From HGM20899 sp964615195 (GTDB lineage: Bacteria; Pseudomonadota; Gammaproteobacteria; Enterobacterales; Succinivibrionaceae), in NCBI GenBank assembly GCA_964615195.1, contig CAZTNG010000032.1:1-21832 (forward strand): a DNA stretch of 21,832 nt, given 5' to 3'. The notes under the pieces were generated by a model. The model saw nothing but the letters and a program-made list of their open reading frames with translations. It searched no databases and was not told the DNA's origin. This document shows, piece after piece, positions 1 through 8,544 of the stretch. How positions within the stretch are numbered: position 1 is the stretch's first letter; every line of letters begins with the position of its first letter. Made by a program: the position numbers and the translations under genes.

Positions 1-1
1 A

Positions 2-91
2 CGAAGCATCAGCAAAATAGAAATTCTTCAACTAAAACAGCTAACGCTTTTTCCTCTACTACTTACTTTAATTATTATGTTTTTTGCATAA
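2..91 (+). CDS. C-terminal fragment of a probable membrane protein (partial)
   Basis: An open frame enters from the left edge and stops at TAA 89-91. The visible 29 residues end in a hydrophobic stretch (LFPLLLTLIIMFFA) that looks like a final transmembrane helix. A bidirectional terminator starts six bases after the stop, which fits a + strand gene converging on lon. The family cannot be named from so short a tail. A second open frame across the same bases runs on through the terminator and is less convincing. The call rests on hydrophobicity and on the position of the terminator only. Confidence 0.4.
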   Translation, partial: RSISKIEILQLKQLTLFPLLLTLIIMFFA

Positions 92-122
92 AAAAACAGA
101 CTTGCATCGAAACACAAGTCTG
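91..122. terminator. Bidirectional Rho-independent terminator between the left-edge gene and lon
   Basis: CAGACTTG at 97-104 pairs with CAAGTCTG at 115-122 around a 10-base loop. On the - strand the stem is followed by six T (91-96), a good terminator for lon. On the + strand it is followed by CTTTTCTC, weaker but placed correctly for the left-edge gene. Confidence 0.8.
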
Positions 123-154
123 CTTTTCTCATTAGCACCTAAAAAACAGTACTA

Positions 155-2623
155 TTATTGTTTATCAGTACCATTCGAAGCATTTTTCTTGGAATAATCC
201 AAATATTCCTTTGATGGAATATAACTATCATAAGGCTCAAGCAAGGCTTCTTTAAATACTTCTTCTATTTTAGAAACTGGAACAATTTCTAAAGCATCCT
301 TTGCAACTTGTGGTACATCCTCAAGATCCTTAACATTTGCTTTTGGAATAAGAACCTTCTTTATACCACCGCGCATAGCTGCTAAAAGCTTTTCACGCAA
401 ACCACCTATCGGTAATACTTCACCACGTAATGTTATCTCACCTGTCATTGCGACGTCGCCTCTTACAGGATTACCTGTTAAAGAACTAGCAATAGCTGTG
501 CAAATAGTAACACCTGCACTTGGTCCGTCCTTTGGTACAGCACCTTCAGGACAATGAATATGCAAATCGCGTCCATTAAATACACAAGGATCAATATGAA
601 GTTTATTAGCTCTTGCACGCACTACAGTTATTGCGGCAGACATAGATTCCTTCATAACATCGCCAAGTTTACCAGTAAACACTTGCTTACCATAACCTAC
701 AAAACTAACAGCTTCAATTTTCAACAAATCTCCACCAACAGATGTATAAGCTAAACCATTCACAATACCAATTTGATTTTCTAAGTCGATTTCACCAAAA
801 TCAAAAATTCTTGGACCTAATAACTCAGGAAGTTTTGCATCATCTATTGTAATGTGCTTCTTAGCACCACCACTGAGCATTATTTCCTTTATTGCTTTAC
901 GGCACAACTCTCCAATCTTTCTTTCGAGATTACGCACACCGGCTTCACGAGTATAAAATCTTATAAGTCCTAAAATTGCATCATCTGTTATATCAAGCTC
1001 ACCTTTCTTAACTCCATTGCATTCAAGCTGCTTAGGAAGTAAGTGATTTAAAGCAATATGTAACTTTTCATCCTCTGTGTAGCTAGAAAGTTCAATAATT
1101 TCCATTCTATCTCTAAGAGCATATGGAATATTCATTGAATTAGATGTTGCCATAAACATTACATCAGACAAATCAAAATCAACTTCTAAATAATTATCCG
1201 AAAATGATTTATTTTGTTCAGGATCTAAAACTTCAAGTAATGCTGCTGAAGGATCACCTCGCATTGTATCTGTTGAAACTTTATCAATTTCATCTAATAA
1301 AAATAGAGGATTTCTAACCCCACATTTACTTATTTTCTGAATAATCTTACCTGGCATAGCTCCAATGTATGTACGTCTATGACCTCTAACCTCAGACTCA
1401 TCATGCATACCACCAAGAGCGACACGGACATACTTGCGCCCTGTAGCTTTAGCAATAGATTTGCCCAAAGATGTTTTTCCAACACCAGGAGGTCCTACTA
1501 AACAAATGATTGGTGCATGCAATCTATCTGCACGACTTTGTACAGCTAAATATTCTAATATGCTTTCTTTTACCTTTTCTAATCCGTAATGATCTTCATC
1601 AAGAATTTTTTTAGCTAAAGCCAAATTCTTTTTAATTGGACTTTTCTTTTTCCAAGGTAAAGCAAGTAATGTTTCTATGTATCCACGAACAATTCCACTT
1701 TCTGCACTTAATGGTGCTTGCATAGAAAGTTTTTTTATTTCAGCCTTACACTTTTCTAAAACATCAGGTGGCATATTTGCTTGTTCCGCTTTTTTACGAA
1801 ACATAGATACTTCATCTAGAACTTCAGAATCAGAGTCTTCAACACTAACTTTATCTTCAGAACCATCATTGTTTGAATAAAGTTTTGATAATTCCTTCTG
1901 TACAGCTTTTAATTGCTCGTTTAAATAATACTGCTTTTGATTTCTATCAATAGAGTTTTTAGCACTAAGTTTAACTTCACGGAGCAATCTATTTGACAAT
2001 AAACTTCTATCTATTTTTCCAACAACAGCTACCACTAATTCTTTCAAAGAACTAATAAGCAAATAGCTTTCTTTCTCTGCTTCTGTTGGTTCTAAAAGAG
2101 CAAAAATGGTATCACAGCGAGAAAGGAGAGTCGGAGCATCCTTAACTAACTGCAACTTTTCACGGGCAAAATCCTTTTCTTCAGTACAAAAGTCACGATA
2201 TGACCCAGCCAAAGCAGTAGCTAAAGTACTCTCTATTTGAGCATCGCCTGTTCCGCTGAGTACAAACTCGTGGTATTCTGCTTTACGCATGTAACTAATA
2301 TTATCAGTAATGGTTGCACTTTCGTACACATCATCCAATACCACTCTTGAATCTACTTTAATTAAAAATCTTGTAGAACTATCTGGAAACACTGTTTTTT
2401 CAAGAACTGAGCACAGCAAAGCCCTCTTACTCATAATTTCAGAATTGCTTAAACCTTCAAATTCATCATCTTCGGCCTTAACAAGGACAAACTTAGACTT
2501 TTCATCAGCTAACTGGTTTAAAACTGCTAGATTAGAGCCTTTTGGAAACAAGACATTTACGGTCGATGGGAGTAATACATGTGCATCACTTACAACTGGA
2601 ATTGGGGCTACTACTTTTACCAT
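155..2623 (-). CDS. lon: Lon ATP-dependent serine protease
   Basis: Lon is a cytosolic AAA+ protease that degrades misfolded proteins and unstable regulators. The 822-residue product has the full layout: N-terminal substrate domain (about 1-210), coiled linker (about 215-310), AAA+ module and C-terminal protease domain. Walker A is GPPGVGKT (377-384) and Walker B is FLLDEID (441-447). The Ser-Lys dyad is S702 in PKDGPSAG and K745 in GGLREK, 43 residues apart as in E. coli. It is longer than the 784-residue E. coli protein; part of the excess is an acidic, serine-rich stretch around 250-275 in the linker. The start codon has only a weak AGAG upstream. An imperfect hairpin after clpX (2837-2871) and 200 bases of leader suggest separate transcription, but no convincing heat-shock promoter was found there. 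Confidence 0.98.
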   Translation of the reverse strand: MVKVVAPIPVVSDAHVLLPSTVNVLFPKGSNLAVLNQLADEKSKFVLVKAEDDEFEGLSNSEIMSKRALLCSVLEKTVFPDSSTRFLIKVDSRVVLDDVYESATITDNISYMRKAEYHEFVLSGTGDAQIESTLATALAGSYRDFCTEEKDFAREKLQLVKDAPTLLSRCDTIFALLEPTEAEKESYLLISSLKELVVAVVGKIDRSLLSNRLLREVKLSAKNSIDRNQKQYYLNEQLKAVQKELSKLYSNNDGSEDKVSVEDSDSEVLDEVSMFRKKAEQANMPPDVLEKCKAEIKKLSMQAPLSAESGIVRGYIETLLALPWKKKSPIKKNLALAKKILDEDHYGLEKVKESILEYLAVQSRADRLHAPIICLVGPPGVGKTSLGKSIAKATGRKYVRVALGGMHDESEVRGHRRTYIGAMPGKIIQKISKCGVRNPLFLLDEIDKVSTDTMRGDPSAALLEVLDPEQNKSFSDNYLEVDFDLSDVMFMATSNSMNIPYALRDRMEIIELSSYTEDEKLHIALNHLLPKQLECNGVKKGELDITDDAILGLIRFYTREAGVRNLERKIGELCRKAIKEIMLSGGAKKHITIDDAKLPELLGPRIFDFGEIDLENQIGIVNGLAYTSVGGDLLKIEAVSFVGYGKQVFTGKLGDVMKESMSAAITVVRARANKLHIDPCVFNGRDLHIHCPEGAVPKDGPSAGVTICTAIASSLTGNPVRGDVAMTGEITLRGEVLPIGGLREKLLAAMRGGIKKVLIPKANVKDLEDVPQVAKDALEIVPVSKIEEVFKEALLEPYDSYIPSKEYLDYSKKNASNGTDKQ

Positions 2624-2836
2624 ATTTTTTTAAAATTTACTCTTTATTTTAAGACTTATTTAACTAACTTTAGCGTTTGTTAAGTTATTTTGTATTGTAT
2701 AACTAAAGCTATAACTTTTTTATTTTTTATCTAATAATGTGGATCAAACTTACTTATATTCAATCATTCGCTCAAAATCCATACAATCAAGCTTTATTTT
2801 TCAGAAAAAACATAAAATAGATTACTTTAATAGAAA

Positions 2837-2871
2837 TAGGGACAAAACTTAAAAATTCAAGTCTGTCCCTA
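2837..2871 (-). terminator. Imperfect terminator-like hairpin downstream of clpX; rest of the 2624-2928 gap
   Basis: AGGGACA (2838-2844) pairs with TGTCCCT (2864-2870), and ACTT/AAGT continue the stem after an internal loop. The - strand run-out is ATTTCTATT, a poor T-tract, so termination after clpX may be partial. The remaining 2624-2836 is very AT-rich lon leader in which no clear promoter could be assigned. Confidence 0.5.
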
Positions 2872-2928
2872 ATAAAAATTTGAATACCTAAAATATTAGT
2901 ATATTTATACTAACAGTTAAGGTAACAA

Positions 2929-4230
2929 TTAATTGCTTGCATTACTTAGAAGTTGTGAATCAAAAACCAAAACTGGTTGCTTATTTCCTTCAACAACATC
3001 TTTATTTACAATTACCTTTGCAACTTCGCTATTAGACGGAAGGTCATACATAATATCAAGCAATATTCCTTCAACTATAGAGCGTAAACCTCTAGCACCA
3101 GTATGACGCTCAACAGCCTTATCAGCCATTGCAAGTAATGCATCATCTGTAAATTCTAGTTTTACTTTTCCAAGCTTAAACATAGCTTGGAACTGACGTG
3201 TAATAGCATTCTTTGGTTGGGTTAAGATACATATAAGTGCTTCTTTATCCAATTCATCAAGAGTTGCAATCACTGGTAAACGGCCAATAAATTCTGGAAT
3301 TAAACCAAACTTGGTTAAATCATCAGGTTCAACCTTTGATATCTTTTGGCTTAAGTTTAGTTCATCAGACTCACCATAAACTTTAGCACCAAAACCAATA
3401 CCTGAATTCTTTTCTACTCTTCGTTCAACAATCTTGTCTATACCAGCAAAAGCGCCACCACAAATAAATAAAATTTTTGATGTGTCTACTTGTACAAAAT
3501 CTTGCTGTGGGTGTTTACGACCGCCCTGTGGAGGAATAGAAGCAATCGTACCTTCCACTAACTTTAATAACGCTTGCTGAACACCTTCACCACTAACATC
3601 ACGAGTAATAGATGGATTTTCAGATTTACGGGCAATTTTATCTATTTCATCAATAAACACTATGCCACGTTGCGCTTTAATTGGATCATAATCGCACTTT
3701 TGCAATAACTTTTGAATGATGTTTTCAACATCTTCACCTACATACCCTGCTTCAGTAAGTGTTGTTGCATCAGCCATAGCAAAAGGAACGTCTAAAAAGC
3801 GAGCCAAAGTCTCTGCAAGCAAGGTTTTACCTGAGCCTGTTGGACCGATAAGCAATATATTAGACTTACCTAATTCAACACCATCGTAAACATCGCCTAC
3901 GAGTTGACGCTTGTAGTGATTATATACCGCAACAGACAAAATCTTTTTTGCTCTATCTTGGCCGATAACATAATCATCAAGATGAGCTTTTAAATCATGA
4001 GGAGTTGGTAGCTTTTTAATATCGCTAGTCCAATCAGTCTTAGTATCCTCATCTTCCTTTTGCTTATCCTTTGATATGATATCGTTGCAGAGATCTACGC
4101 ATTCATTACAAATGTAAACCTCATCACCGCCCTTTATTAATTTAGAAACCTCATATTGTGTTTTTCCACAAAATGAGCAACGCAATGGATTGCTATTGTT
4201 TCCGTTTCCATCTTTTGAATTACCAGTCAT
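2929..4230 (-). CDS. clpX: ClpX, ATPase and unfoldase subunit of ClpXP protease
   Basis: ClpX unfolds tagged substrates and feeds them to ClpP. The 433-residue product has an N-terminal C4 zinc-binding domain (C18, C21, C41, C44), Walker A GPTGSGKT (129-136), Walker B VFIDEID (191-197), pore loop GYVGED (162-167), an RKH loop (238-240) and the IGF loop (278-280) that docks onto ClpP. All key elements are present and the length is normal. A good Shine-Dalgarno AAGGGTG sits just upstream of the ATG. It lies 114 bases downstream of clpP with no terminator between them, so the two are probably co-transcribed. Confidence 0.98.
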   Translation of the reverse strand: MTGNSKDGNGNNSNPLRCSFCGKTQYEVSKLIKGGDEVYICNECVDLCNDIISKDKQKEDEDTKTDWTSDIKKLPTPHDLKAHLDDYVIGQDRAKKILSVAVYNHYKRQLVGDVYDGVELGKSNILLIGPTGSGKTLLAETLARFLDVPFAMADATTLTEAGYVGEDVENIIQKLLQKCDYDPIKAQRGIVFIDEIDKIARKSENPSITRDVSGEGVQQALLKLVEGTIASIPPQGGRKHPQQDFVQVDTSKILFICGGAFAGIDKIVERRVEKNSGIGFGAKVYGESDELNLSQKISKVEPDDLTKFGLIPEFIGRLPVIATLDELDKEALICILTQPKNAITRQFQAMFKLGKVKLEFTDDALLAMADKAVERHTGARGLRSIVEGILLDIMYDLPSNSEVAKVIVNKDVVEGNKQPVLVFDSQLLSNASN

Positions 4231-4344
4231 TTATCACCCTTGTGACTGAAAAAAACTTTTCTCTTTTTGTCTTTCTAAGCTAGACTTAAAGCTTTTCTCG
4301 ATGTTAGTCTTAAAATATAACCCACAGTTTTATTCAACTACAAA

Positions 4345-4983
4345 TTACTTATTTCCAACAATTGATCTCTTTGTTAAAACTTCATCTATTAAACCAAAGT
4401 TTTTTGCTTCCTCAGCAGATAAGAAATTATCACGATCTGTTGCGGCAACAATTTCTTCATAAGTTCTACCAGAATGGAAAGCAAGCTTTTTATTTAGTTC
4501 TTCTTTAATTCGAAGAGTTTCACGAGCATGAATTTCTATATCAGATGCTTGGCCTTTGAAACCACCTAATGGCTGATGAATCATTATTCTAGAACTTGGT
4601 AAAGCATATCTTTTACCTTTAGCTCCGCCTGTCAACAAAAAGGAACCCATTGAACAAGCTTGACCTAAACATAACGTACATACATCAGGTTTTATAAATT
4701 GCATAGTATCATAAATACTCATACCTGCAGTTACGACACCACCTGGTGAATTAATGTATAAATAAATATCCTTATCAGGATCTTCCGATTCTAAAAATAA
4801 AAGCTGAGCCACAATAAGATTAGCCATATGATCCTCAACCTCACCGGTTAAGAACACAATTCTTTCTTTGAGCAAGCGAGAATATATATCATAGGATCTT
4901 TCTCCTTTTGCTGTTTGCTCAATTACATACGGAACTAAGGCTGAGGAAACCTCAGACCTATTTTCATTCTGTTCAAAAAACAT
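4345..4983 (-). CDS. clpP: ClpP, proteolytic subunit of Clp protease
   Basis: ClpP is a cytosolic serine peptidase that forms a double heptamer and works with ClpX or ClpA. The product has 212 residues. The catalytic triad is S111 (in GQACSMGS), H136 (in MIHQP) and D185 (in ATDRDNF), the same numbering as the E. coli precursor, so a short N-terminal propeptide of similar length is likely. It is followed by clpX in the usual order. In most gammaproteobacteria tig lies directly upstream, but here about 5 kb of accessory genes intervene and clpP appears to have its own promoter, with a terminator behind the preceding dxs-like gene. Confidence 0.98.
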   Translation of the reverse strand: MFFEQNENRSEVSSALVPYVIEQTAKGERSYDIYSRLLKERIVFLTGEVEDHMANLIVAQLLFLESEDPDKDIYLYINSPGGVVTAGMSIYDTMQFIKPDVCTLCLGQACSMGSFLLTGGAKGKRYALPSSRIMIHQPLGGFKGQASDIEIHARETLRIKEELNKKLAFHSGRTYEEIVAATDRDNFLSAEEAKNFGLIDEVLTKRSIVGNK

Positions 4984-5065
4984 AAATCTTTATCCAAGCT
5001 ATTATTAACTGTTAAATCTAGATCACTCTTCATTACATATACTACAAGAAGAGAAACTGTTAGGC

Positions 5066-5094
5066 ATTATACACTTTTAACACAACGATGTTTT
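5066..5094 (-). promoter_or_regulatory. Candidate promoter of clpP-clpX
   Basis: A perfect -10 box TATAAT lies at 5066-5071 (- strand) followed by GCC. The 17-bp-spaced -35 (AAAACA, 5089-5094) matches the consensus only in its second half. The leader would be about 75 bases. A heat-shock promoter was looked for and not found. Confidence 0.4.
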
Positions 5095-5212
5095 TAACAT
5101 TCTTAAAAAAATCACAGCTTGCTCAAAATTATTTACATATATTACTTTTCCAACCATAACTATAAAGGCGGTTTCATACAATATTTTATTAGTGTCTAAA
5201 GTTAATTTAAAT

Positions 5213-5240
5213 AAATATGGCCACATCAGTGGCCATATTT
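5213..5240 (-). terminator. Terminator of the dxs-like gene
   Basis: A perfect 12-bp stem, AAATATGGCCAC (5213-5224) with GTGGCCATATTT (5229-5240), closes a four-base loop. The - strand continues TTTATTTAAATT. It separates the dxs-like gene from clpP. Confidence 0.7.
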
Positions 5241-5259
5241 ATAATATATAGATATTAAA

Positions 5260-7014
5260 TTATTTAATTAGTTTTGCAATATCTTCACAAATTAAATCAG
5301 GAGTTAAGTGATAACGATTATACAGCTCAGCTAAAGGAACCCTATCAGTAAACTCTTTTTTAGCACCATATGTGCATACTCGCATAGTCGAATTACCATA
5401 AAAATTTGCAATCATATGTCCAAAACCACCATTAAGTTCTCCATCCTCAAGAGTTATAACAATGTCATGTTCCTTCTTAAGAGAATCTAATAGTTCATCA
5501 TCTGTACCTGTAATATATATAGGATTTACAACAGTTGGTTTAAAGCCTAACTTGTTTTCAATAGTAGTTGCAGTATTTTGAGCTAAACCATAAAAAGCTC
5601 CTAAACCCAAAATTGCAACTTTTGAACCTTTTTGCATTAATTTATATCTATTCAACTTCGAATAATCTGTTTGATCTGCAATTCCTGTACTTACATACAC
5701 TGATGGAACACGAATAGCCACAGGATGTTCTTTATGATCAATTGACCAAGACAACATCTGCTTAAATTCTTCAACACAAGTTGGTGCTAAATATACTAAA
5801 TTAGGAATGTTTGAAAGAATTGGAATATCAAATATACCTAAATGAGTAGCATCCGCACCAGAAATTCCAGTAAAGTAAACAATAATAGTAGCAGGACTAT
5901 CATTTAAACATAGATCTTGTGAAAGTTGATCGTATGTTCGCTGAATAAAAGAACTTAAAATTGATAAAACAGGATGAGCTCCAGCTTTTGCCATTGCTGA
6001 TGCACAAGCTATTGCATGTTCTTCAGCAATACCTACATCCATATAATTTACCCCAAGCTTTGCGCGAACTTCTGCATTCATTGCATATGCACCTGGAGTT
6101 GCAGGAGAAATAGCCATAAGCAAAGGATCCTTTTGTTTTCTTTCCAAAAGTAAATCGCGTGCAACAGTGTCATACCCTACATAAGCAGAGTTCCCAAGTT
6201 TATTAAAATTATCAACAGAACCTGGCATTATCCAATGGAAAAACTCTTTATTTTCTTCAGCTAAATCTAAGCCTAACCCCTTATTTGTACAAATATGAAC
6301 AACTATAGGATGATCAATATCTTTAACATCATTAAATGTTTTTATGAGACTCTCAACATCATTACCATTACTTACATAAAGATAATCTAAACCGAGAGCT
6401 TTAAAGAAATTATGGCTAGCCTTTCCTTGAGAATCACGGAGTTCTTTTAAATTCTTATACAAACCACCATGATTTTCTGCAATAGACATATCATTATCAT
6501 TAACAATGATAATAATATTAGAATTTAATTCAGCAGCATTATCAAAACCTTCAAATGCCTCACCACCACTTAGAGACCCATCACCTATAAGGGCAATAAC
6601 ATTCTCTTTACCACCCTTTAAATCACGAGCCTTTGCTAAGCCTACAGCCAAACTTACTGATGTTGATGTATGACCGACTTTGAATAAATCGTGTATGCTT
6701 TCTTCTGGAGCTGTAAATCCTGTATATTTACGATACAAATCTTCATTAGTAAATCCATCCTTTCTTCCGGTTAGAATTTTATGAGGATAACATTGGTGTG
6801 AAACGTCAAAAACAATATTATCTACAGGTGAATTAAATACATAATGTAAAGCAATTGTAGCTTCAACGATTCCAAGATTTGGGCCCATATGGCCACCTAT
6901 AGCATTAACTTTGCGTATAATTAACTTGCGCATTTCTTCTGCTAAAACTGGCAATTGCTCCATATTTAAAGATTTAAGATCAGAAGGTGAATTTACTTTA
7001 TCTAAAATAGGCAT
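5260..7014 (-). CDS. Divergent 1-deoxy-D-xylulose-5-phosphate synthase-like ThDP enzyme
   Basis: DXS condenses pyruvate with glyceraldehyde 3-phosphate, the first step of the MEP isoprenoid pathway, and also supplies thiamine and pyridoxal synthesis. This 584-residue protein is DXS-like throughout. It has GGH (H42), SHQCYPHK (72-79), the ThDP motif GDGSLSGG (144-151) ending in N172, the catalytic glutamate E331 in GIAEEHA, and a C-terminal transketolase domain. It is about 36 residues shorter than E. coli DXS (620). It keeps equivalents of H299 (H260), D427 (D388), H431 (H391) and R478 (R435), but the position of R420, a ligand of the acceptor phosphate, is F381. From memory it resembles a shorter DXS subgroup common in Firmicutes. 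It may be a second DXS or may use another acceptor. GGAG lies 5 bases before the ATG, and a MerR-type promoter lies upstream. Confidence 0.85.
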   Translation of the reverse strand: MPILDKVNSPSDLKSLNMEQLPVLAEEMRKLIIRKVNAIGGHMGPNLGIVEATIALHYVFNSPVDNIVFDVSHQCYPHKILTGRKDGFTNEDLYRKYTGFTAPEESIHDLFKVGHTSTSVSLAVGLAKARDLKGGKENVIALIGDGSLSGGEAFEGFDNAAELNSNIIIIVNDNDMSIAENHGGLYKNLKELRDSQGKASHNFFKALGLDYLYVSNGNDVESLIKTFNDVKDIDHPIVVHICTNKGLGLDLAEENKEFFHWIMPGSVDNFNKLGNSAYVGYDTVARDLLLERKQKDPLLMAISPATPGAYAMNAEVRAKLGVNYMDVGIAEEHAIACASAMAKAGAHPVLSILSSFIQRTYDQLSQDLCLNDSPATIIVYFTGISGADATHLGIFDIPILSNIPNLVYLAPTCVEEFKQMLSWSIDHKEHPVAIRVPSVYVSTGIADQTDYSKLNRYKLMQKGSKVAILGLGAFYGLAQNTATTIENKLGFKPTVVNPIYITGTDDELLDSLKKEHDIVITLEDGELNGGFGHMIANFYGNSTMRVCTYGAKKEFTDRVPLAELYNRYHLTPDLICEDIAKLIK

Positions 7015-7071
7015 ATATACTCCAAAAAATTTGTATTATAAACTTGGTTTCTAAGCGTTCTAACTAATGGT

Positions 7072-7102
7072 AGTCTAAATCCTGAGAGTAACTATCAGTC
7101 AA
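7072..7102 (-). promoter_or_regulatory. MerR-type promoter/operator of the dxs-like gene
   Basis: On the - strand TTGACT (7097-7102) and TAGACT (7072-7077) are separated by 19 bp, the long spacer typical of MerR-activated promoters. The near-palindrome CTGATAGT-T-ACTCTCAG (arms match 7 of 8) overlaps the -35 box and fills most of the spacer. Read on the + strand, 7085-7097 is AGAGTAACTATCA, differing by one base from the matching element in the DUF3737 promoter. The leader would be about 50 bases. Confidence 0.6.
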
Positions 7103-7133
7103 TAAACAATTTCACAAAAACATAAAAAATTTA

Positions 7134-7169
7134 TAAGTGGTACAAATTTATTTTTATTTCTACCACTTA
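7134..7169 (-). terminator. Terminator of the patB-like gene
   Basis: TAAGTGGTA (7134-7142) pairs perfectly with TACCACTTA (7161-7169) over an 18-base loop. On the - strand the stem runs out into TAAATTTTTTATG. It separates the PLP enzyme gene from the dxs-like gene. Confidence 0.65.
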
Positions 7170-7268
7170 CATTGCAAAAAAGGTTTAAATTTAAGATTCT
7201 AACCATAGTCAAAAAAGTTAAGTATATGATTTGTACGCAACACAAACTCTATATAAAAAAATATGCTA

Positions 7269-8432
7269 TTAAACTAAAAATTTATTAACACCGTTAAGTA
7301 ATCGATTTAAGCCATCTAACAATGTTTTTTGGGTACATGCCACATTCAATCTTAAAAACTGACTTCCGGCTTTTCCATATTCACTACCTGCTGTTAAATA
7401 CAATCCTGTATTCTTTCTAATAAAAGTTGCCAAAGCTTCACTATCAGTTGTAATTAAACTACAATCTAACCATAAAAGATAAGTCGCCTCTAGTGATACA
7501 ACCTTTATTTTAGGTAATTTGTCATTAAGAAAAGAAACTACTTCTAATTTATTATTTTGTAAATAATTTCTGAGTTCATCTAACCAAGTTTCTCCATTGT
7601 TAAAAGCAGCAATAGCTGCTGTAACAGCAAAAGAATTAGGTTCTGCAACTTCATCAGTATTTAATGCACGCCACACTTTATGACGTAAAAATTTATTAGG
7701 AACAACAACAGCTGCAGTCTGAATACCCGCTAAATTAAAAGTTTTAGTTGGAGCAATACATGTAATGCTATTGTTAAAACAATTGTCAGAGACTGAGGCA
7801 AAAGGCACATATTCAGTATTAGGTGCAGTCAAATCACAATGTATTTCATCAGATATTACAATAACATTATGTTTAACACAAAGATCTCCTATTTTTGCTA
7901 AAGTAGCTTTATCCCATATTTTGCCAATTGGATTATGAGGATTACATAAAATCATTAACGTTGTTTGTGGATTAGCAAGCTTGCATTCTAAATCGACGAA
8001 ATCTATATCATATTTTCCATCATGATATAGCAAAGGACTTTCAAGTACATTACGACCATTATTTAAAATACTGTTAAAAAATATATTATAGACTGGAGTT
8101 TGAATTACAACATTTTCACCTGGTGTCGTAAGCTTGCGAACACAACTTGATAAAATAGGAATTACACCAGTGACAAAAACAAGCCAATCTTTTTCTATAG
8201 TAAAATCATGACGCCTTGCCCACCAATTTATGTAAGCATCATACCATTCATTAGGCAGTATGTTATATCCAAAAACACCATGCTCTATTCTTTGCGACAT
8301 AGCTTCACAAATTTCGGTTGCAGCTTTAAAATCCATATCAGCAACCCACATAGGTAATTCAGAGTCTAAAACATCCCATTTTAAAGAATATGTGTTTCTT
8401 CTATTAACATCTTCATCAAAATTATACGTCAT
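7269..8432 (-). CDS. MalY/PatB-type PLP-dependent aminotransferase or cystathionine beta-lyase
   Basis: This is a fold-type I PLP enzyme of 387 residues, the normal length of the MalY/PatB family, whose members cleave C-S bonds in cystathionine or cysteine conjugates. Visible motifs are the N-terminal PMWVADMDF (27-35), NPHNP (164-168), the pyridine-N aspartate D195 in SDEIH, the Schiff-base lysine K230 in APTKTFNLAG and the carboxylate-binding arginine R361. It is cytosolic, with no signal peptide. Shine-Dalgarno AAGGA precedes the ATG closely. It lies directly downstream of the DUF3737 gene on the same strand, separated by a hairpin with a T-run. The exact substrate cannot be read from the sequence; patB or malY would both be guesses. 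Confidence 0.9.
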   Translation of the reverse strand: MTYNFDEDVNRRNTYSLKWDVLDSELPMWVADMDFKAATEICEAMSQRIEHGVFGYNILPNEWYDAYINWWARRHDFTIEKDWLVFVTGVIPILSSCVRKLTTPGENVVIQTPVYNIFFNSILNNGRNVLESPLLYHDGKYDIDFVDLECKLANPQTTLMILCNPHNPIGKIWDKATLAKIGDLCVKHNVIVISDEIHCDLTAPNTEYVPFASVSDNCFNNSITCIAPTKTFNLAGIQTAAVVVPNKFLRHKVWRALNTDEVAEPNSFAVTAAIAAFNNGETWLDELRNYLQNNKLEVVSFLNDKLPKIKVVSLEATYLLWLDCSLITTDSEALATFIRKNTGLYLTAGSEYGKAGSQFLRLNVACTQKTLLDGLNRLLNGVNKFLV

Positions 8433-8456
8433 ATAAAATCCTTATTGTATAGTGGG

Positions 8457-8494
8457 AAAAATATATCTCAATTAAAGCAAATAATTGAGATATA
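8457..8494 (-). terminator. Terminator or attenuator between the DUF3737 and patB-like genes
   Basis: A perfect 13-bp stem, TATATCTCAATTA (8462-8474) with TAATTGAGATATA (8482-8494), encloses a 7-base loop. The - strand then continues into a T-run (8457-8461) followed by CCCAC. It ends DUF3737 transcripts at least in part. Confidence 0.65.
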
Positions 8495-8500
8495 ACATAA

Positions 8501-8529
8501 TTAATATTTTACAAATAATTTCATAACAA
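8501..8529 (-). promoter_or_regulatory. Possible promoter of the patB-like gene
   Basis: On the - strand TTGTTA (8524-8529) and TATTAA (8501-8506) are 17 bp apart. It lies upstream of the 8457-8494 hairpin, so if it is real, transcripts would have to read through that hairpin. Both boxes match the consensus only in part. Confidence 0.25.
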
Positions 8530-8544
8530 TAAATAAATTAACTG

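Noticed and set aside
2624..2836. Heat-shock (sigma-32) promoter upstream of lon
   Set aside because: Expected from biology, but no CTTGAAA/CCCCAT-like pair with proper spacing could be seen.
4277..4317. Hairpin between clpP and clpX
   Set aside because: The arms AGACT/AGTCT are short and no T-run follows on the - strand, so there is no reason to split the operon.
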